Shown here: positions 1-8,480 of the stretch, one piece after another | Layout: the number at the start of each line of letters is the position of its first letter | How positions within the stretch are numbered: position 1 is the stretch's first letter | Virus record (IMG/VR): IMGVR_UViG_3300035670_001121 | Location: 1 to 26,103 of that record | DNA: 26,103 nucleotides | Origin: a virus | Strand: one strand, 5' to 3' | Program-made: the position numbers and the translations under genes | The notes under the pieces: model-generated | Database searches by the model: none | Told to the model about the DNA's origin: nothing | The model's input: only the letters and a program-made list of their open reading frames with translations

Positions 1-870
1 CAGTGGAATCATTTATGTGTAGCAACCAACACATCAAACAACATAAGCGTGTTTTTGAATGGCACGACAAAAGCAACATCAACATTCAGCATAGCAAAAC
101 CAACCACAAGGACAACAGTCAACATAGGTGTTGATTCAGCGGCTGACGCGAACTATTTCATTGGTTATATGTCAGGCATGAGATTCCTTACTGGGTCTAA
201 TGCGTTTGACCCCACAGCTTCTAGCATCACTGTACCAACAGCTCCGCCAACAGCGATAACGGGTACGCAACTGCTTCTTAATTACACCAACGCCGGTATC
301 TACGATGCCACAAGCAAGAATGATCTGGAGACGGTGGGCAATGCTCAGATAAGTACGACACAGAGCAAGTGGGGTGGTAGCTCTATGGCGTTTGATGGGA
401 CGGGAGATTGGCTGCTTATTCCAGATCAACCAATACAACGCATAGGTACAGGCAACTTTACGGTTGAAGGGTGGGTGTATAGAAACTCATCAGGAACCTA
501 TGGTCTTATTGGCAAAGGCACAGGAACAACGGGCTGGCTTGTATCCTTAAACAGCAGTAATCAGGTTGTATTTACCTACGGTTCTTCTACGATTACATCT
601 ACAGGTACGGTGTCCGCAACAACATGGACGCATATTGCTGTGGTGAGGGAAGGTACAAGCACCAATCAGACGAAGATTTACATCAACGGAACCAATGACG
701 GGACAGGTACGGTAAGCACAGACTTTAACCAAACCAATTCAATGTACGTTGGTGCAGATAGAACAGGTGGAAGTGCTGCTAATGCGTATATGCAGGATGT
801 TAGGGTTACTAACTACGCTCGATACACCAGCAACTTCACCGCACCAACAGCAGCGTTTCCGACCCTATAA
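1..870 (+). CDS. LamG-domain tail/adhesin protein, 5' end outside window
   Basis: The reading frame is open from base 1, so the true start lies upstream; the GTG at 49 is internal. The visible 289 residues hold the second half of one LamG (concanavalin A-like jelly roll) domain and then a complete second one. The same strand pattern occurs twice: a Trp-centred strand (WNHLCVATN, later WTHIAVVREG) followed by a strand ending in NGT (SVFLNGT, later KIYINGT). The full domain has the usual opening of a Trp-rich strand after an FDGTGDW motif. LamG domains bind carbohydrate; in phages they sit on tail fibres or other surface proteins. It heads a cluster of tail-surface genes with another LamG protein at 1759. 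Inferred role: receptor binding or virion surface attachment. The domain call is fairly firm, the exact virion location is not. Confidence 0.8.
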   Translation, partial: QWNHLCVATNTSNNISVFLNGTTKATSTFSIAKPTTRTTVNIGVDSAADANYFIGYMSGMRFLTGSNAFDPTASSITVPTAPPTAITGTQLLLNYTNAGIYDATSKNDLETVGNAQISTTQSKWGGSSMAFDGTGDWLLIPDQPIQRIGTGNFTVEGWVYRNSSGTYGLIGKGTGTTGWLVSLNSSNQVVFTYGSSTITSTGTVSATTWTHIAVVREGTSTNQTKIYINGTNDGTGTVSTDFNQTNSMYVGADRTGGSAANAYMQDVRVTNYARYTSNFTAPTAAFPTL

Positions 871-878
871 GGATAGAT

Positions 879-1193
879 ATGTACTGGACTAAAAACGGGT
901 CTATCCCATCACAAGAGACAGACGGCACAGATGGCTGGCAACAGGCTCCATCACCACCGACAGAGATTCCTGAAGGCAAGGAACTTGTATGGTTAAACTG
1001 GGAATGGATCGTAAGAGACCCTAAGCCAGCAGACAGATCAGGATGGCAGTGGAACTGGAACCATGCAGACAGGGCTTGGGTAGAGAGTGCTTGGCAGACA
1101 GAAGGGCAATCTATGGAGTTTGTAGAGCCAGTGGAAATACCAACTCTTACGACTAGCCAAATAAGCAACTTAACGACAGCACAGGTGATGTAA
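879..1193 (+). CDS. Trp-rich small protein, possible tail-fibre assembly factor
   Basis: This 104-residue protein starts 8 bases after the upstream stop, behind a weak GGATAG ribosome site, and its TAA overlaps the next ATG by one base (TAATG). It is rich in Trp, Pro and Glu, with a PPTEIPEGKELVW segment, a following NWEWIVRD strand and a WQWNWNHADRAW segment. This style (short, Trp-rich, proline stretch then W-V-x-D) recalls tail-fibre assembly chaperones that lie next to fibre genes, but I see no decisive motif. No signal peptide or membrane segment. Position between two tail-surface genes supports a tail role. Treat as a real gene of uncertain function. Confidence 0.6.
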   Translation: MYWTKNGSIPSQETDGTDGWQQAPSPPTEIPEGKELVWLNWEWIVRDPKPADRSGWQWNWNHADRAWVESAWQTEGQSMEFVEPVEIPTLTTSQISNLTTAQVM

Positions 1194-1759
1194 TGGCTAA
1201 CACCATCAACGCCACATCAGGCATAGGCATTGTTGCTACAGGTGACAATACCAACATCCTTACGTTGCAGACCAATGGCACTAACGGTCTGACTATAGAC
1301 GCTAGCCAGAACGTATCGTTTGCCAATACGCTTGCACTTGGCGTATCCAACACGCTCATGGAGCTTACGTTATCTGCCGCAGCAGAAACGGTAACCATTG
1401 CGGCAACAGCGGCTACAGGTACGGTTAACTTTGACGTTTCAACACAGTCAATCCTGTATTACACCAGTAACGCTTCTGCTAACTGGACATTGAACATTCG
1501 TGGTTCCAGCTCAGTCACGCTCAATAGCATCATGTCGATAGGACAAAGCGTAACGGTTACTCACCTTGTGACGCAGGGCAGTACCGCTTACTACAACTCG
1601 GCACTCACCATTGATGGTTCAAGCGTAACGCCTAAATGGTCTGGCGGTTCTGCGCCTGCTGCTGGTAACGTCAATGGCGTTGATGTTTATTCATACACCA
1701 TCATTAAAACAGGTAGCGGTTCCTTTACTGTGTTTGCCTCTCAGACGAGATTTGCATAA
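1193..1759 (+). CDS. Ser/Thr/Ala-rich beta protein, probable tail fibre component
   Basis: This 188-residue protein is coupled to both neighbours by TAATG junctions. Composition is dominated by Thr, Ser, Ala, Asn, Gly and Val, with almost no charged residues, and alternating hydrophobic and polar residues typical of beta-helical or beta-sandwich fibre proteins. The N-terminus has strand-turn repeats ending in NVSFANTLA; the C-terminal half ends in a GSGSFTVFASQTRF segment. Proteins of this kind are common in tail-fibre regions of environmental phages. No enzymatic motif is visible. The location between LamG genes supports a structural tail role; this is inference from composition and context. 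Confidence 0.6.
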   Translation: MANTINATSGIGIVATGDNTNILTLQTNGTNGLTIDASQNVSFANTLALGVSNTLMELTLSAAAETVTIAATAATGTVNFDVSTQSILYYTSNASANWTLNIRGSSSVTLNSIMSIGQSVTVTHLVTQGSTAYYNSALTIDGSSVTPKWSGGSAPAAGNVNGVDVYSYTIIKTGSGSFTVFASQTRFA

Positions 1760-2442
1760 TGCCCATTCTGTCTGCGTTTGGTGCGGCTAAAGCATTAGGT
1801 GCTGGCGGTGGCGCTGTTGTCGTTCCAGACTATAGCTATGATTTTGGAGGTTCTGCTTATATCAGCGCTCCAAGTTCAACTCAGTTCGTCGCAGGAACTG
1901 GCAACTTCACGTTAGAGTTTTTTATTTACCTTCGCTCTACGCCAGCAGCAGATGCGGCAGTGTTTGACCTTGGTAGAGGACTTGTTACAAACGCATTTGC
2001 TTTTCAGCTCAACCCTAGCAGGCAATTTAAGTTTCGTATTGGCGCTGGTTCTATAACGTCCAGCACAGCTATATCACTCAATACCTGGTACTTCATCACG
2101 CTTACTAGGCTATCAAGTGCGTTGCGTTTCTTCTATGACACAACCAACGTAACGACAAACCCATCTTACACAACCAATCTTTCAGGTCAGAATGGCATTA
2201 GGATTGGCGGCAATCAGAATGATGCTTATCGCTTAGATGCCATCATCAGCAATCTTCGGTATCGAGTTGGTACGGGGTTGTCATCCGTGACCATACCAAC
2301 ATCACCCTTGCAAAACGTAACCAATACCAAGCTATTAACCTGCCAGTCAGCGACGATTGTTGACAATAGTACGGCTAATGGCGGCACTGGGTGGACGCTA
2401 ACCAACAGTGGCGCAACTATCACAACCAGCAATCCTTTTTGA
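1759..2442 (+). CDS. LamG-domain tail/adhesin protein
   Basis: This 227-residue protein starts with a TAATG overlap and abuts the next gene with no gap (TGA then ATG). After a Gly/Ala-rich N-terminal anchor (about residues 1-22) comes one LamG / concanavalin A-like domain: DFGGSAYISAP, GTGNFTLEFFIYLRS, a central FQLNPSRQFKFRIG strand, NTWYFITLTRL, then a GIRIGGNQND strand and an AIISNLRYRVGTGL strand. It parallels the domains in the gene at 1-870, so the region carries at least three LamG modules. Likely a surface carbohydrate-binding virion protein. No catalytic residues are apparent. Confidence 0.75.
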   Translation: MPILSAFGAAKALGAGGGAVVVPDYSYDFGGSAYISAPSSTQFVAGTGNFTLEFFIYLRSTPAADAAVFDLGRGLVTNAFAFQLNPSRQFKFRIGAGSITSSTAISLNTWYFITLTRLSSALRFFYDTTNVTTNPSYTTNLSGQNGIRIGGNQNDAYRLDAIISNLRYRVGTGLSSVTIPTSPLQNVTNTKLLTCQSATIVDNSTANGGTGWTLTNSGATITTSNPF

Positions 2443-2781
2443 ATGAACTTAGATAACCTCTCGAATGTAGTCTTTGGTGACGCAGATGGCTTGCGAGAGA
2501 TGATCTTTGAGAACGCGCAACAGCACCGCACGTTCTACATACAGTTGCTAGATCAAGATATTGTGATTCCTCAGTATCCACTAGCAGATGCTGATCTAGA
2601 TGATCTTGATGACTGGCTATGGTCGCACTACCAAGAGCACGAAGTGCTTGCCAATAGATTAAGTCTTGAGAATCCGTTTGACTTGTTTGATACTGACTGG
2701 AACCAGGAAGATGATTTTTATGAATGGCTGCAGGGTCATTTGAGCGTACATCAATCAATCATTAATCGTTTGGGGTTATGA
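2443..2781 (+). CDS. acidic protein of unknown function
   Basis: This 112-residue protein is very acidic (Asp/Glu-rich) and rich in Leu and Trp, with segments such as DADLDDLDDWLWSHYQEHE and DTDWNQEDDFYEWLQGH. It looks wholly helical. It begins immediately after the stop of the LamG gene and ends one base before the ATG of the giant virion protein. I do not recognise a family. Acidic small proteins beside large basic or coiled-coil virion proteins can act as assembly partners, but nothing in the sequence proves that here. Confidence 0.6.
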   Translation: MNLDNLSNVVFGDADGLREMIFENAQQHRTFYIQLLDQDIVIPQYPLADADLDDLDDWLWSHYQEHEVLANRLSLENPFDLFDTDWNQEDDFYEWLQGHLSVHQSIINRLGL

Positions 2782-2782
2782 C

Positions 2783-5700
2783 ATGGCATTACCTGGCGAA
2801 TTACCTGACGGATGGTTTAACTTTAGCCCTGAAGCAAAGGCACAGTGGCTAACGTCTGAGGGTGTTACGCCTGATGATTTATTACGTGTTGGCGTTAGCC
2901 AGGCTGACATCTCTTACATGCAGCAAAATTATGGTTACGACCCAAACCAAGCCTATGCCATTGAACAGCAACGCATTGAGCAAGAACTCATGCGGCAGAT
3001 GGACTTGGATCGTGCAGAGCAACAACGTGCAATTGAACAGCAACGCAGAGAAGCAGAAATAGAACGCTTGATTGCCGAACAACAAGAAAGAGAACGGGCA
3101 GCAGAACAAGAGCGTATTGCAGAACAGCGGGCTGCTGAAGAGGTGGCTAGGCAAGAAGCGGAAAGAGTTGAAGCGGCAAGACAAGAAGCGGCAAGAATTG
3201 CCGCAGAGCAGCAAACCGTAAGAGATAAAGCCGTTTCGATTGGCGTCAATCTGCCGTCTAATTGGTTTGATATTGGTGCTCAAGATAGGGTTAATTGGCT
3301 GGTTAATAACCAAGTAACTGAGTCGCAACTTCGTGCTTTCGGAACTTCTCAAGCAGAAATTGATGCCATCAAGCCTTACGGGTATTACGATGTGCCTGCC
3401 AAGCTCGCAGCAGACCAAGAAGTCGCCAGAATAGCTGCTGAAGAATCTGCAAAACAGCCTGCATTAACCACAACTACAACTGCGCCTACAAGTGCAGATA
3501 GCAGATTTTATGATCCTACGCTTAAAGACACATGGGTGATTGAAAGTTCCAGTGATTATGGAACAATTGATACATTTAACAGACCAAAAGTCGGTGGGGG
3601 GTTAGTTTACATAAACCCTCAAACTGGAGAGGCGTTAGATCGTGAAGCGTATTTACAAGTTGCGAATACGCCAGAAGCTGTTAACTATCGTGCTGAACAA
3701 GAGCGTATTGCTGCATCAAACGCAAGATTATATAGACCATACAACACTTTAGACAATCCTCTTGCAGGTGTTACTGATTATGGCAAAAAACTGATAAGTA
3801 TCGACGACAGTCAAAGCGGTGGCGTAGGATGGACTGGATGGGTAAATAAAAACGTCGTTGATTATTTTATGGAAAGTAGGCCTGATATATTTGGTCATAC
3901 TTCCACATTTGTAAAACCTTATAAAATAGTCAATGGAGAGCTAGTAGAAGCCAATCCTGATGACATCACACCTCAAGATATAGCTAATAATGCGGTGTAT
4001 TTTTACATTGGTGGCGCTACAGGCGGCCCCAATCGTGAGCGCATGGCTCAGTTTTTTCAACCCAATGGTGAAAAATTAATTCCCATAGGCGACCCTTCTT
4101 TTTATCAGGGTGAAAGCCGAGATGGATGGAAAGACGCGATTACAACTTTGGCGCCATTTGCGCTTATGGCTTTTCCAGGTTTAGGCCAAACAATTGGCTC
4201 ATATTTAGGAGTTACTAATGCCGCAACAGCTACTGCGCTCGGTAACGCAGTTATCAACGCTGGTGTATCAGTTGCTTCTGGCGTTCCACTTGATACGGCT
4301 ATCAAAAATGCAGCAGCATCGTTTGGCGTATCTCAATTTGTACCAAATCTTACTGGCAATCCTTACGTTGACAATGCCGTTAGAGCTGTATCAACTGCTG
4401 CGCTTACAGGCGGTGACTTACAAGACGCTTTAGCAAATTCGTTAATTTCTACTGGCGCAAGCCAGAATTTAAGCAACGTATCAATTACGGGTGATCCCGT
4501 TGCTGACAGTGCTATTGTTTCTGGCCTTACAAGCGGTTTGCAAGCTGCTGCAACCGACGGCGATGTCGGTAAATCAGCACTACAAGGCTTTGCTTCGGGT
4601 GCAATTTCAGCCGCTAATAAACCAGTCACACCTGTTATTCCGGAAACATCAACTTCGATACCTGGCGGTGCAGCGACTGACACGTTAACGCCTGGTGTTA
4701 CAACGGGTGGTCTAGGTACTACGCCTGATGTCGGCATGGATACGACGCCAAGTGTTATTCAAGATGATGTGCTTGGCATTGTCGCGCAAGAACAAGAAGC
4801 AGATCAAGCCGCAGCGGTTAACACAGCGTTGCAGTCATCAACACCTATTTCTGTTGCTGAGGCGCAAGCAAGAGAACTCATTCCTTTGTTTGAACAATAC
4901 AGAGGTCAAAACGGTACGGTTTACTTGCGTGATGTTAATAGCGGAAAAATCACACAAGTCTTGCCTACAGGCGAAGTAACGCAACTAGCAAGCGGTGGTG
5001 GCATTTATCTTGATCAAGCGCAGACGATTGGTGCTGTAGAAGGTATTCCTGCCAATGCTGCTTACCAAGGTGTGCTGTATACCGGCGATCCAAAACTTAT
5101 TGGTGCGAGACTCACTGCCAATGATGTTGCATCGCTAGCAACAAGTACAGGCCGTGATACAAACATCTTGCCTGTAGGCAATTTAGTTACGACACAAAAC
5201 GCTGATGGTACGGTAACGCAGCGTGACAAGGTGACGGGTGATACGGCTACGTTCAACGCGCAAAATCAGATTGTTGACCAGAGCAAGAGTCTTTACACGC
5301 GAGCCAATGAAGTTGCTAATGCAGTGGCTGGTACTGCACAGGCAGGGCTTGCAGAACTTGGTGCTGCGCTATCGGCAACAGCAGAAACGATGGGAGTTGA
5401 TTCAAGGCTCGTCACTGAAGAGCTGCAAGCCATTCAGGCATCTGGCGAACTCATGCGCCCTGAGTATGTCAATCAGCAGTCTCAAGCATTTGTTAACGAA
5501 ATCTATGCTGTTGCAAGCAATCCTAACTCAACGTCCTCTGAGATAGGCGCAGCCATTGCAAGGGCGGCTGTTAATAATCCTGCGGGTGCTGCCGCTATCC
5601 TTGGCTCTGAGTTGATTCAAGAACTTCCTTCCTTGTTATTGCCTGGTGGAAGGGTTGCTCAATTCTTGGGTTCGATGGCACTCAATGCTGCTGAGTCTGC

Positions 5701-7429
5701 TGGCGCACAAGCCTTGCAAAAGATTGATGAGCTTAAGGCTGCTAATCCAGGCATGTCGCCACAAGAATTGGCAAGACTTGCAAGACAAGATGCTAGTGTT
5801 GCAGGCGCTGTAACTGCTGCTATAGGTTTGATACCAGGTGCTAACAATGTCATCGCAAGGACATTGCTTGAACCATTAACTGAAGCGCTTGAAGAAGGTT
5901 TGATTGAGTACATAACGTCTGGTGACGTTAATGCCGCAAAAGGTAAGGCGGTGCTCGGCGCCGTCATTGGCGGCAAGACTGCAACCGCTATCAATACTGG
6001 TGAAGAACTTGCAACAGCCGTGCAGAATAACTTTGGCGTACAAGTTCCTGGTGGTGTAGCCGCTACGCCTAGCGCATCAATAACAGTTACTGCATCTTCA
6101 TTGCCAGCAGATACGACGGTTGACCCTGGTGTTGATTTAACACCTGACAACCTTGGTACGCTTCCAACCACTAGCGTTGATATACCAACCTTTGATGTAG
6201 CGCCTGATACAACCAATACGGCGGTAGTTGTTGCGGTTGATCCAAATAGCAATCAAGCATCTGTCATTGATAACACTGGAACATTAACCATTGTTCCTGC
6301 TAATGGTCTAACTCCAGGCCAAACGACTGTAGTGCCTACTGCTCCGGTTGTCACGGATACATCGCTTGTTGTAACAACCCCGCCAACGGTAACAACTGGC
6401 GAAACGACAACTGACGAGACTGTAAGCACTACAGGCGGCACAACGGGTGTGGGTAGTGAAACTACAACCACGCCAACAGTCACTCCTGCCCCAGAAATAA
6501 CACCAGAGGTCACTCTTACTCCAGAGGTTGTTACCAATCCAGAAGTAGTCTCTAGCCCAGAAGTGGTCACCACGCAGCCAGAAGTTGTTACGCCATCAGT
6601 TCCACCGACTGTAGCTTCAGAGCCGGAAGTAACCACGACACCGCATGTCACACAACCTCCGCCGCCAGTAACAGAAGTTACAGGAGTCGTCCTGCAAGAC
6701 AATGGTGATGGAACATCACTTGTGCTGACGCAAGATGGCGGGGCTACCAATGTGCCATCAGTAGATGCAACGACAGGTGACACGCTTACACCTGGGACGT
6801 CTGTAACAGTTAATCCAGATACGAATACGGCTACTGTCACATCTCCTGAAGTGGTGGCGCAGCCAGAAGTTACTCCTGAAGTAACGCCAACGCCTGAGGT
6901 TGTTACTCAGCCAGAGCCAGAGGTGGTAACTGAGCCTGAAGTGGTTACCGAACCAGAACCGGAAGTAACCGCGCCACCAGAGGTTACGCCTGAGCCTACG
7001 CCACAGATCAATACAGAAGAGCCTGAGCCAACGCAGCCAGAAGACTTGATCTCGCCGCCTCCTGAGCTTACGGTCACAGAACCTACGCCTGAAGATCAAT
7101 TGCTGCAGCAGATTATTAAAGAGTTAGAGAAGCCAACCGTGCCTGAAACACCGGAACCTCCGCCTATTGAGCCTCCTCCGTTTTCGCCGCCAGAGTCGGT
7201 TGTAGAGACGCCGCCAGTTACAGTAGAGCAGCGGTTGACGGTAAGGCCAAAGACTGTAAGACCAACAGTAATGCCTGGAAGCAGGGTGGAAGAGACTGCA
7301 CAAATACTTCCTATTAGACCAGGCTTGTCAGAAGGTGGTACTGGTGGTATAGAGGGTACGCCTGAAGAAGAACAGCAGCCCGTCTGGAATGTTAGATCGT
7401 TGAAATTACGTCGATTGTTAGGAATCTAA
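2783..7429 (+). CDS. giant virion protein, probable internal/ejection protein
   Basis: This 1548-residue protein is by far the largest here. Residues 7-52 and 157-201 are a divergent duplicated module (LP..WF......WL..V....L...G.SQA.I....YGY). Between them, residues 58-147 form a Gln/Glu/Arg/Ala-rich coiled coil. About residues 451-610 are Ala/Gly-rich with hydrophobic stretches (TLAPFALMAFPGLGQTIGSY). Another hydrophobic helical part lies at about 925-1090. From about 1150 the chain becomes Thr/Val/Pro-rich and carries 14 PEV units in two clusters (about 1236-1300 and 1353-1415), an extended low-complexity stalk. The architecture fits the large internal virion or DNA-ejection proteins of podovirus-like phages, but no lytic transglycosylase or protease motif is seen. 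Function is inferred from size, hydrophobic segments and position. Confidence 0.7.
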   Translation: MALPGELPDGWFNFSPEAKAQWLTSEGVTPDDLLRVGVSQADISYMQQNYGYDPNQAYAIEQQRIEQELMRQMDLDRAEQQRAIEQQRREAEIERLIAEQQERERAAEQERIAEQRAAEEVARQEAERVEAARQEAARIAAEQQTVRDKAVSIGVNLPSNWFDIGAQDRVNWLVNNQVTESQLRAFGTSQAEIDAIKPYGYYDVPAKLAADQEVARIAAEESAKQPALTTTTTAPTSADSRFYDPTLKDTWVIESSSDYGTIDTFNRPKVGGGLVYINPQTGEALDREAYLQVANTPEAVNYRAEQERIAASNARLYRPYNTLDNPLAGVTDYGKKLISIDDSQSGGVGWTGWVNKNVVDYFMESRPDIFGHTSTFVKPYKIVNGELVEANPDDITPQDIANNAVYFYIGGATGGPNRERMAQFFQPNGEKLIPIGDPSFYQGESRDGWKDAITTLAPFALMAFPGLGQTIGSYLGVTNAATATALGNAVINAGVSVASGVPLDTAIKNAAASFGVSQFVPNLTGNPYVDNAVRAVSTAALTGGDLQDALANSLISTGASQNLSNVSITGDPVADSAIVSGLTSGLQAAATDGDVGKSALQGFASGAISAANKPVTPVIPETSTSIPGGAATDTLTPGVTTGGLGTTPDVGMDTTPSVIQDDVLGIVAQEQEADQAAAVNTALQSSTPISVAEAQARELIPLFEQYRGQNGTVYLRDVNSGKITQVLPTGEVTQLASGGGIYLDQAQTIGAVEGIPANAAYQGVLYTGDPKLIGARLTANDVASLATSTGRDTNILPVGNLVTTQNADGTVTQRDKVTGDTATFNAQNQIVDQSKSLYTRANEVANAVAGTAQAGLAELGAALSATAETMGVDSRLVTEELQAIQASGELMRPEYVNQQSQAFVNEIYAVASNPNSTSSEIGAAIARAAVNNPAGAAAILGSELIQELPSLLLPGGRVAQFLGSMALNAAESAGAQALQKIDELKAANPGMSPQELARLARQDASVAGAVTAAIGLIPGANNVIARTLLEPLTEALEEGLIEYITSGDVNAAKGKAVLGAVIGGKTATAINTGEELATAVQNNFGVQVPGGVAATPSASITVTASSLPADTTVDPGVDLTPDNLGTLPTTSVDIPTFDVAPDTTNTAVVVAVDPNSNQASVIDNTGTLTIVPANGLTPGQTTVVPTAPVVTDTSLVVTTPPTVTTGETTTDETVSTTGGTTGVGSETTTTPTVTPAPEITPEVTLTPEVVTNPEVVSSPEVVTTQPEVVTPSVPPTVASEPEVTTTPHVTQPPPPVTEVTGVVLQDNGDGTSLVLTQDGGATNVPSVDATTGDTLTPGTSVTVNPDTNTATVTSPEVVAQPEVTPEVTPTPEVVTQPEPEVVTEPEVVTEPEPEVTAPPEVTPEPTPQINTEEPEPTQPEDLISPPPELTVTEPTPEDQLLQQIIKELEKPTVPETPEPPPIEPPPFSPPESVVETPPVTVEQRLTVRPKTVRPTVMPGSRVEETAQILPIRPGLSEGGTGGIEGTPEEEQQPVWNVRSLKLRRLLGI

Positions 7430-7431
7430 TC

Positions 7432-8478
7432 ATGGCTAAACAACTTGCCGCACTTCTTGGTGGTGGCCTCGATCTCAAAGCCTTAGCAGAGATGCTACGC
7501 AGGCAGGGCCGTGGACAAGATACTATCTTGGCACACATCACACCGCAAGAGGCTGCGCTACTAAAGTCTAGAGGTGGTGCTGGCACCATGAATCCTGCAA
7601 CGGGATTGCCTGAGTTTGAAGATGGTGCATTTCTTGGTAGTTATGAAGATATGGCTCCTGCTGAACCAGCAGACATGGGTTATGGTATGGAGTCTGAAAC
7701 GCCAGCTATACCAATGTCAACGCAACGCGTTGGTGATCAAGGCACGTTTTACCCAACGGTAATGGACAGCCCGCAAGTGAGTGCGCCTATGAGTCAGGAT
7801 AGGTTTACTACTGCATTGCAAAACATAGCGCCACCTTCGGTTTCCGCTCCACAAGTTGTTCCACCAACTGTGTATGACGTCTCTAGAGCGCCAACAACAG
7901 CAACATCGTTAGACATTAATGCGCCGCAACAAGAACGTGATTTTGGCGAAATGCTTAAACAAGGGGCAAAGCAAGTATTAGGCACTAAAGAAGGATTGGC
8001 CGGTCTTGGAACGCTGGCATCTATTTATCAAGCTAGGCAGGCAGGACAGCAAGCTCGAAGGATGCAACAAGAACTATCTCAGATAGGAGCACCTAATCGC
8101 GCACTTGGTCAAGAAATGATTGCTCGCGGTCAGCGCGGTGAACTAACACCAGTGCAACAACAGCAAATGGCAGCGCTTGATGCAAGGCAAAAGCAACAGC
8201 TTGCACAGCGTGGATTGACTAGCGGAACTGCGCAGCAGCAACAACAAGCGCGTATGCAAGAGATGCAGCAGCGTGGCGCTCAAGACTTGATTGACCAAGG
8301 CATCAAGATTGCTGGCATTGGTGATCAATACCAGGCTGCTGCTGTTCGTGCTGGCTACGCTGCTGATCAAGCTACGCGTGACATGCTGAATACGACATTG
8401 ACCAATCTATACCGAACCATCTACGGCAATGTAGCAACGCCAGAAACTGCTTCTAAGACAACGCCACAAAGAGGTTAA
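7432..8478 (+). CDS. internal/structural virion protein, function unknown
   Basis: This 348-residue protein starts two bases after the giant gene's stop. The first 60 residues are compact, with a GRGQDTILAHITPQEA then LLKSRGGAGT and NPATGLPEF motif that I associate with conserved phage proteins from the same genomic position. The middle is disordered and Pro/Ser/Thr-rich. From about residue 160 it is helical and highly Gln/Ala/Arg-rich (QARQAGQQARRMQQEL; TAQQQQQARMQEMQQR), likely coiled coil. It lies in a four-gene run of large helical proteins (2783-12601) and probably forms part of the same internal or ejection complex. No catalytic motif seen. Confidence 0.65.
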   Translation: MAKQLAALLGGGLDLKALAEMLRRQGRGQDTILAHITPQEAALLKSRGGAGTMNPATGLPEFEDGAFLGSYEDMAPAEPADMGYGMESETPAIPMSTQRVGDQGTFYPTVMDSPQVSAPMSQDRFTTALQNIAPPSVSAPQVVPPTVYDVSRAPTTATSLDINAPQQERDFGEMLKQGAKQVLGTKEGLAGLGTLASIYQARQAGQQARRMQQELSQIGAPNRALGQEMIARGQRGELTPVQQQQMAALDARQKQQLAQRGLTSGTAQQQQQARMQEMQQRGAQDLIDQGIKIAGIGDQYQAAAVRAGYAADQATRDMLNTTLTNLYRTIYGNVATPETASKTTPQRG

Positions 8479-8480
8479 TC

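Noticed and set aside
1-2442. Diversity-generating retroelement in the tail genes
   Set aside because: Considered because of the variable adhesin genes, but no reverse transcriptase or template repeat is visible in this window.
6253-6840. Long antisense ORFs (about 195 codons) opposite the giant virion gene
   Set aside because: They mirror the Thr/Val/Pro-rich repeats; low-complexity codons make the complement stop-free. No ribosome site or domain.
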